In this document: piece by piece, positions 58,552 through 64,000 of the stretch
Position numbering within the stretch: position 1 is the stretch's first letter
Layout of the letters: every line of letters starts with the position of its first letter
Assembly (NCBI GenBank): GCA_051294375.1
Contig: CM119265.1
Span: forward strand, 10,557,042 to 10,621,041
Length of the DNA: 64,000 nt
Direction: 5' to 3'
Origin: Paraspadella gotoi
Lineage: Eukaryota > Chaetognatha
Notes under the pieces: model-generated
Databases searched by the model: none
Seen by the model: only the letters and a program-made list of their open reading frames with translations
What the model was told of the DNA's origin: nothing
Made by a program: the position numbers and the translations under genes

Positions 58552-60885
58552 CTAGACGTTTTTTACTTTGGGCTCGTCGGCATTGACGGATCCCTCGGCC
58601 GCGCCCACGTTTGCGCCGTGCTCGGCGATGATCTTTTGTTGATTGTACTCGAAGAGCGCTTGCGCCAATTGACGCCGCGACGCCAAACCTTCCGTTTGAC
58701 GGGCGATGCACTCTTGGTAAAGATTCTCCGCCATCAGCGGGTTGCAATCCTTGAATTTGTAGTGGAACTTGAGAGAAGGCTCGATTGCACGAAAAACGTG
58801 AAGGGTCGTCTTGAGGAACATATCGAAGATGTCGTATTTGGGGATGATCTTTGAAGAGCCCGTCATAGAGACAGGTACTTCGTCGGCGATTTTCTCGCGC
58901 GCGGCGGCGTAATCAGAGTTGTAGAAACTGACGTGGTCGTAGGACCGCTTATCAAAGTGTCCGTAGTCCTTCTTCACCTCCACCGTCTTTGGGTAAGGCT
59001 TCTCCTTATAAATGAGATTCGGTTTGTACTCCATGAAACCTATGGGAAAGAAGACCTGCCAACCCTGGATGGTGTTCATCCGCACGCGGTTGAGAAATTC
59101 AGCGTTAAGTTCCATCCCGACGGAGCCCAAGAGCAAGAGGGTGTTGGGCTGCATCTTGGCGGCGACCTTGTCGAGGATGGTGAACTGGGAGGCAAAGTTG
59201 GGATGGAGGCTCATGTAGGAAAGCTTGGCGCCGTTTGAATACTTGCTCTCGTAATAATTGACCATGGACTTAAGAACCCCGAAGGCGTCGGATTCGGAAT
59301 TCTCAGAGTCTTCGGTGGGGTCGTAGACGAAGACGATGTAGAGGTAAGTGTTGTCGCCTGTGTCGAGGCAATTGTGGGCGTAGGAATCGAAGAAGGAGAC
59401 GACAGAGTCGCGCTCGCCCATCGTCACAGGCAAGACGATTGTCACCCTCGTGTTCTCCGTCACGTACGGCATCGGTACAATCTCCACCTGACTCAGCGGT
59501 CGCATTAGTTCAACTCGGCGGTGCACCTCCACATTCCTCGAGTTGTCCTTCAACGCCAAATCAAGGATGTACTCCATTCCTCGGGAATGATCGAACCGAC
59601 GGTAGCCGTTAAGCAACCGAAGTTTGGTGTACTTGTCCTCGTATTTCTCGTTGAGTTTTTTCAGTGAATAATCGATGACTTGGTCGACGTCCTCCTTGTC
59701 GGCTCCGTGAAGCGGACTCACGTTGGTGAAGTCGTCCTCCAAGTAAATGTGTTCCTCGGTGAAGTAATCCCAGCGAATCACGTCGAAGCGGGACTTGGGC
59801 TTGACGGGCGGTTGGACCCCGATGGGCCAAGGGATCTCCTTTTTTTCCTCAGGCAAATTTTTGGCGTTGTCGAGGATCTTCCGCTGCAGGTCGGAGATTT
59901 CCGCGTAGGTCTCCTCGATCTCCGTCTCCATCATTCGCTTGTGAATCTTGAACATCGAATGTTCGTCTTTTATTTCGTTGATGGAAATGGCTTGGAATAA
60001 GAGAGGCTCCTTGTGGAGCTCCTTCAAGATTTTCTGCTCCTGTTCCAAGTCCATCTCCGGACTGTAGTAATGAGTAAAGTTGTAACCGTTGACGCTAGTT
60101 TGACAGGGAAGGCTGGTGGAGTGCAAGATGCATCTGCCAATGTTGTCGCCGTGGTCGGCGGAGAAGGCGTTCTTGGTGCACCAATCAAGTTGCGCGAATA
60201 TTTTGCCGAGGACGCTTTGCGAGAGGACGATTCCCGCGGTCAATTTACAGTAAACTGAATGTTCGTCGTCCTCCGGGTATCCCAAGTAAATCTCTTGACT
60301 GATGGAAATGTGAGAGACCAAATCGAAGAGTTTCTCGCCTCGCACGTAAGTGTTGTCAGTGACGATGTAGAACCAATCGTAGTTGTCTAAGTAATGTTCC
60401 GACAAATACTTGATCATGTGAAAAGGTTTGAGAATCGTTCGATCGTCGGTGAAGGAAACGATGGAGAGGCCGGTCGGCAGCGACGAGGCTCTCGAATTCA
60501 TGAAGAAGACCAACTTTGAGACGTAAGGGGAGAGGGTCTTGTTGAGGGCAACCCCGAGCGTGGAGACCGTCTCCTTCGAAGTCAAAACAGCAACGAAGAG
60601 TTTCTCTCTGATCCCCAACTCGGTGGAAGCGTATCTGGGCCGGATGAGCTTCTGCGGCTCCTTGAGTCTCTTCTTGGGTTTTCCCTTCAAATTGATTCGC
60701 GGTTCGTAATCGTCGGTCACCGCCTGACCCGCTCCGAAGCCGTCCTTCAGTCCACCCACGCTGAGATTACATCGCTCGTCCAAAAAGTCGGAAAATATGA
60801 GACTGGAGCCGAAACCGAGGCACAAGCCCAACACCATGGGCCAGTAAGGTTTGAGCACTTTGTAGGACTTAGTTAAGAAACCCAT
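58552..60885 (-). CDS. CHPF: Chondroitin polymerizing factor (CHPF/CHPF2-like), single exon
   Basis: This Golgi type II membrane protein partners with chondroitin synthase to extend chondroitin chains. The single 777-residue ORF has a short cytosolic tail, a signal anchor (WPMVLGLCLGFGSSLIF, about residues 14-30) and then a luminal region. The N-terminal glycosyltransferase-like domain contains REKLFVAVLTSKETV, DWFYIVTDNTYVRGEKLF and EIYLGYPEDDEHSVYC. The C-terminal domain has RVTIVLPVTMGERD, FFPIGFMEY and the closing FLKTTLHVFRAIEPSL, C-x12-C, LASRRQLAQALFE. Where chondroitin synthases have DDD, this protein has VTDNT, and the second domain has SVGMELN in place of DVDM-type motifs. That is the signature of CHPF proteins that stabilise the synthase instead of catalysing strongly. 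It could be CHPF2. It has no introns, unlike its neighbours. Confidence 0.88.
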   Translation of the reverse strand: MGFLTKSYKVLKPYWPMVLGLCLGFGSSLIFSDFLDERCNLSVGGLKDGFGAGQAVTDDYEPRINLKGKPKKRLKEPQKLIRPRYASTELGIREKLFVAVLTSKETVSTLGVALNKTLSPYVSKLVFFMNSRASSLPTGLSIVSFTDDRTILKPFHMIKYLSEHYLDNYDWFYIVTDNTYVRGEKLFDLVSHISISQEIYLGYPEDDEHSVYCKLTAGIVLSQSVLGKIFAQLDWCTKNAFSADHGDNIGRCILHSTSLPCQTSVNGYNFTHYYSPEMDLEQEQKILKELHKEPLLFQAISINEIKDEHSMFKIHKRMMETEIEETYAEISDLQRKILDNAKNLPEEKKEIPWPIGVQPPVKPKSRFDVIRWDYFTEEHIYLEDDFTNVSPLHGADKEDVDQVIDYSLKKLNEKYEDKYTKLRLLNGYRRFDHSRGMEYILDLALKDNSRNVEVHRRVELMRPLSQVEIVPMPYVTENTRVTIVLPVTMGERDSVVSFFDSYAHNCLDTGDNTYLYIVFVYDPTEDSENSESDAFGVLKSMVNYYESKYSNGAKLSYMSLHPNFASQFTILDKVAAKMQPNTLLLLGSVGMELNAEFLNRVRMNTIQGWQVFFPIGFMEYKPNLIYKEKPYPKTVEVKKDYGHFDKRSYDHVSFYNSDYAAAREKIADEVPVSMTGSSKIIPKYDIFDMFLKTTLHVFRAIEPSLKFHYKFKDCNPLMAENLYQECIARQTEGLASRRQLAQALFEYNQQKIIAEHGANVGAAEGSVNADEPKVKNV

Positions 60886-61732
60886 GATTGCCGTCGCCTT
60901 TTTTTAGTTGGGAATGCGGTAGGGGATTTAGTTCATCTTCAACATTTATTTCAATTTTTAAAATGCTTCACTTTTTCATAGTATTGGCCTGGGAAGAATA
61001 TAGACAGAATAAAACCTAACGAGATAATGATAATACGTCTAAATCCGAATTCATAATAAAAAAATCAATTGCCACATAAACTACGTACCTCAAAGAACCT
61101 GATGAAGTAATCGTTTTTGAGAATCACAATGAATAGACAAAACTTAATTTAAAAAGTAAATAATGAAACGACGAGCGGAATATTTTCAAAAAATTCAACT
61201 CCTGGAATAACAATAGAGTTTCTGAGTCAGTAGCGCTCTCTTCAAGACGCTTGAAGACTCAAGGTTCTAAACAAAAGGCTTCAATCGATCTTTGTACACA
61301 TCGCCCTTTCATTTTTGCTTCAATTCAAAAGACTCAGCTCGATCGAACTATACTACAAATACAAATTTAGATAACCATAATTAACCATATTGCAAAAGCT
61401 ATGGGTAACCTTCTGCCATGACCTATCCTTCAATGTCTAAACAGTTAACCATGTCACAACTAACTAATTTTAATCTTTATATTTCTTATTTATTAACACT
61501 TAAAAATCTAAAAAAAGATATTTCACCAAAATATTTAACAAAAATATTTATCCATTCGCTTAGATTTTTTTCTCTTTTCGGTTGTTGCTTCAGACAAATT
61601 TTTCTCTTTTGTAAAAAGTTTGTCAGCTTGCGCTACTTAAATTTAATTTTAAAGTTAAATTTTCTCTGATTAAGACGTGTTTTATTTCAATTTCTAAACT
61701 ATTATTAATACTAAGAGCGATAGACTACAATT
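60886..61732. other. Spacer CHPF to GGCT-like gene
   Basis: About 850 bp of AT-rich sequence have no repeat structure I can define. The 83-codon + strand ORF at 61418 is composed of AT-rich codons with no family match and is not called. Confidence 0.4.
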
Positions 61733-63422
61733 TTAAGGATCCTTCCGTGGCAGAGAGGGAGCCGTGGGTGGCGCGGAGGCTCCGTCGATTTCAGGCAAAT
61801 CCTCTCGCGATCCCATTGAACTCCCATCGATGCCGGCGGAGAGCAATTCCAGGGAGGTCGTTTCTATTGAAAAAGGAGGAGAATTAAAAGTAACTACTTC
61901 GCCACCGTAATTTGACTATCAGAATCACTGAAACTTACCAGCGTGAGGGTCCATTTGAATTTGGAGACGATCGCTGTCTTCCTCCGGCAGTGCCTCGTCC
62001 GAAGTGGGTATACCGTGTGGTCCTAAAGAAATTTAAATGTTACGTTAACCTAAAGATCCTTTCGGGATTGACTGAACAAAAACTTCTTACCAATCGCTAG
62101 ACTTGGGTCAATAATTACATTCTTTTCACTTATGTTTTCCAAATAATCTTTGTAGGCTGGAGTCAATAAATCCGCTGATTTAATACATTGCGTTAAAGAG
62201 TAGCCCACGGAGAGATCCTCTTCCTCTGTAAACAAACTCGAATGGAAACAGGTTTGCCTAGTTATATCTCTAACAGTAACATTTAAGGAATTATTACAAA
62301 CATATTTTACTTTCTGAATATATTGTTCAATATAGACTCACCACCGGCCGTCCATTCATCTTGTGCTATGTACATTAGAGCCGGTATACAATATTGAGCT
62401 ACGCCATATTCGTCCGGTTCATGGCAATTAATCATCCAAACGGGAAGCATTATATGTTCGAAATGCTAAAAAGCGTCAAAAGAATGTTTTCACTGTTGCT
62501 TAATCGTTCAACTTATGTATTACATTCTCCGCTGACTTACTTGTGGGTACCCCACATGCTTATCTAAAGTTTTTAGCTCAACTTCCCTTATGCAGTAGAC
62601 GATTCCTTCTACAGATGTATAAGGATTGAATTCAATGTTTGGAAAGCCACCAGCTGCTGGATCCTCTCCTTTAAAAGGAAAACTAGCATGTAAGAGAAAT
62701 ATATGAAGAAATGACAAGTCCAAATCGGAAAATTACCTTTTTTATTAAATTTTAATTGGAAACCAAACAAAAGACCCCAGAATCTTTTTCGCATACTTCT
62801 TTCTAAGTAGGTTGACATTCTGTAACAAGAAAAAAGTAGTATTCAATGAAAGTGGACGTCCGAAAAGGAAAATTAAATGCAACATATTGATTTATACCTG
62901 TCAGGATTCATATCAAGACCATAAGCGAAGTAATACAAATAGCCGGGCGGAGGTTTGGCATTAACCCGAAAACAGAGAGGAGGATACGGCGCGATTGGTT
63001 CAGGACCATCGTCCTTCGGATTTCTAAATTATTATCTTAATTATTTTAAAGAAAAGAAATTAAGATTGAATAAAGCCGTATTAGTAATACGACTAATTAT
63101 GATTATTATGATTATTATTATTATGATTATTATTGATTATAAGATTTATTATATTAAGAATGAATAATGCCGTATTAGTAATACGGCTTTCATCAAAGAC
63201 TAACATGCGTGTTTTATGGGCAAAATTCAATCTCCCTTATCTTTCTAGTAAAAATTATTAATTCTCAAGATAATTTCTTGCGTCTTACTTTTCCTTTAAA
63301 ATAAGTTTTTGAGCCAACATTGAAGGCAGATTGGGCCCGGACCTGTAAGCACATATTACATTAATTTCAAAATCGGATTTTTTGGTAAAAAAATTTAATA
63401 GGAAAACTTACTCGTTAGACAT
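61733..63422 (-). CDS. Gamma-glutamylcyclotransferase-fold protein, catalytic residues altered
   Basis: Nine exons (63422-63412, 63342-63289, 63023-62898, 62819-62737, 62668-62541, 62465-62342, 62225-62091, 62022-61939, 61863-61733) join in frame to 291 residues. Residues 50-170 show the GGCT/AIG2 fold: YYFAYGLDMNPDRM, LLFGFQLKFNKK, PNIEFNPYTSVEGIVYCI and LKTLDKHVGY, then HIMLPVWMINC. Active GGCT enzymes make 5-oxoproline from gamma-glutamyl dipeptides and use YGSN plus a catalytic Glu in LDKxEG. Here these are YGLD and LDKHVG (Val130), so classical activity is doubtful. An extra C-terminal region of ~120 residues (GYSLTQCIKSADLLTPAYKD and an acidic, Pro-rich tail) is not part of human GGCT. 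The first coding exon is only 11 nt (MSN plus two bases). The protein could act as a small-molecule binder or as another acyl-transfer enzyme. Confidence 0.75.
63072..63190. repeat. Small inverted-repeat element around a TATGATTA microsatellite
   Basis: GAATAAAGCCGTATTAGTAA at the left and TTAGTAATACGGCTTTCATC at the right share the palindrome CCGTATTAGTAATACGG, flanking an ATTATTATGATT simple repeat. It lies in intron 2 of the GGCT-like gene. Confidence 0.6.
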
Positions 63423-64000
63423 TGTCGCTTACATAAAGACTTAATTGATGAAAAGGGGTTACTAAAACTAGACACGATAAACAAGATCCGCGTCTGGCTA
63501 CCGAGGAGCATCATGAAATCTCTAATCTCGAGTCAAATCTCAAGAAGGGAAAGAGGAGCTTTGGTGACGTCATCCTGAAAAAGTCAAATCTGATAAGGAA
63601 GAACTAACGACGAGCTTATATCAAACTCTAGCAAGCTTTTTAAATAAATTAGCTTATATGGTAAAAAAGCTCAATTATAAACTAGTAAACAACATTATGT
63701 TATTTATTATTCGTGTAAAAGGCAAAATCTTCAGGAACTACAATAACAGGAGTATGCCCATTAGTATAGGCGTGGAACTGGTTTATGTTTATAAAAAAGC
63801 CAAATCTTACGTTTTACTTTTAGTCACAGTACCCAAACCCAATATTAATAGGGTAGTGCGGGGTAATTCGGAACACTTTTTGAAGTATTCAAATTTTTCA
63901 CATACACTGCGGCTCAAAAAAAAAGAAGACACTCGTTAGCTTTAAATACCTATTTCTTTATCAATTTTGATAAAATATTTATGAAAAATATAACTTTTTT
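63423..64000. other. Region beyond the GGCT-like gene
   Basis: This is the promoter side of the GGCT-like gene. A ~30-bp phrase at 63850-63880 (AGTGCGGGGTAATTCGGAAC) repeats one at 44900-44925, suggesting the end of a dispersed repeat. The 93-codon + strand ORF at 63658 has no recognisable family and overlaps this repeat phrase, so it is not called. Confidence 0.4.

Noticed and set aside
61418-61669. 83-codon + strand ORF between CHPF and the GGCT-like gene
   Set aside because: AT-rich codons, no homology, and a position in a spacer expected to hold a promoter and a 3' UTR.

Overview
This is eukaryotic, animal nuclear DNA. Fifteen genes are recognisable: one partial at the left edge, twelve with introns and three single-exon. 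Introns are mostly short, coding DNA is clearly more GC-rich than the AT-rich spacers, and transposon-derived repeats are abundant. The gene set (death-domain caspase, FUZ, ECT2, chondroitin polymerizing factor, RAD1, SAMTOR/BMT2) is metazoan. Degenerate TTAGGG-type telomere-like stretches and compact genes suggest a non-vertebrate, probably marine, possibly early-branching animal. I cannot name the species. Exons were assembled by reading splice signals and matching family alignments from memory. For twelve of the thirteen spliced or partial genes the joined exons stay in frame from ATG to stop or to the window edge; BMT2 needs one base of frame correction.

Layout, left to right ('-' unless stated): caspase with an N-terminal death domain (3' end beyond the window, 1-1654); RUVBL2/reptin (2148-6600) with a RING-CH membrane ubiquitin ligase nested on the + strand in its third intron (3746-5372); two tandem intronless cytochromes P450 (8091-9632, 10165-11721); RAD1 (13907-15089); FUZ (16872-22759) with a 4-kb repeat-filled intron; TMEM179 (23609-25402); WIPI2 (25964-29108); ITFG1 (29971-43755) with an 8.7-kb intron that holds a large inverted repeat and two 25-N gaps; an F-box plus E2-like fusion gene (44316-52158) with a 6-kb intron full of mobile DNA; SAMTOR/BMT2 (52549-53832); ECT2 (54473-58006); intronless chondroitin polymerizing factor (58552-60885); and a gamma-glutamylcyclotransferase-fold gene (61733-63422). 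Fourteen of fifteen genes lie on the - strand. They share no single pathway, and nothing suggests an operon.

The most unusual gene is the F-box/UBC fusion. Its exons lie 6 kb apart but join in phase and complete the first helix of the E2 fold. The E2 domain keeps the HPN motif but has Gly where the catalytic Cys belongs. The most unusual non-coding signal is a family of foldback repeats with hammerhead-ribozyme-like cores (CTGATGA, stem II, GAAAC), four of them on the - or + strand of introns plus one mirrored copy. These resemble the ribozymes of Penelope-like elements and animal retrozymes. Other repeats are a ~600-bp terminal-inverted-repeat element in three copies, tRNA-derived SINEs, two telomere-like arrays, and a palindrome that looks more like a gap-filling artefact than biology.
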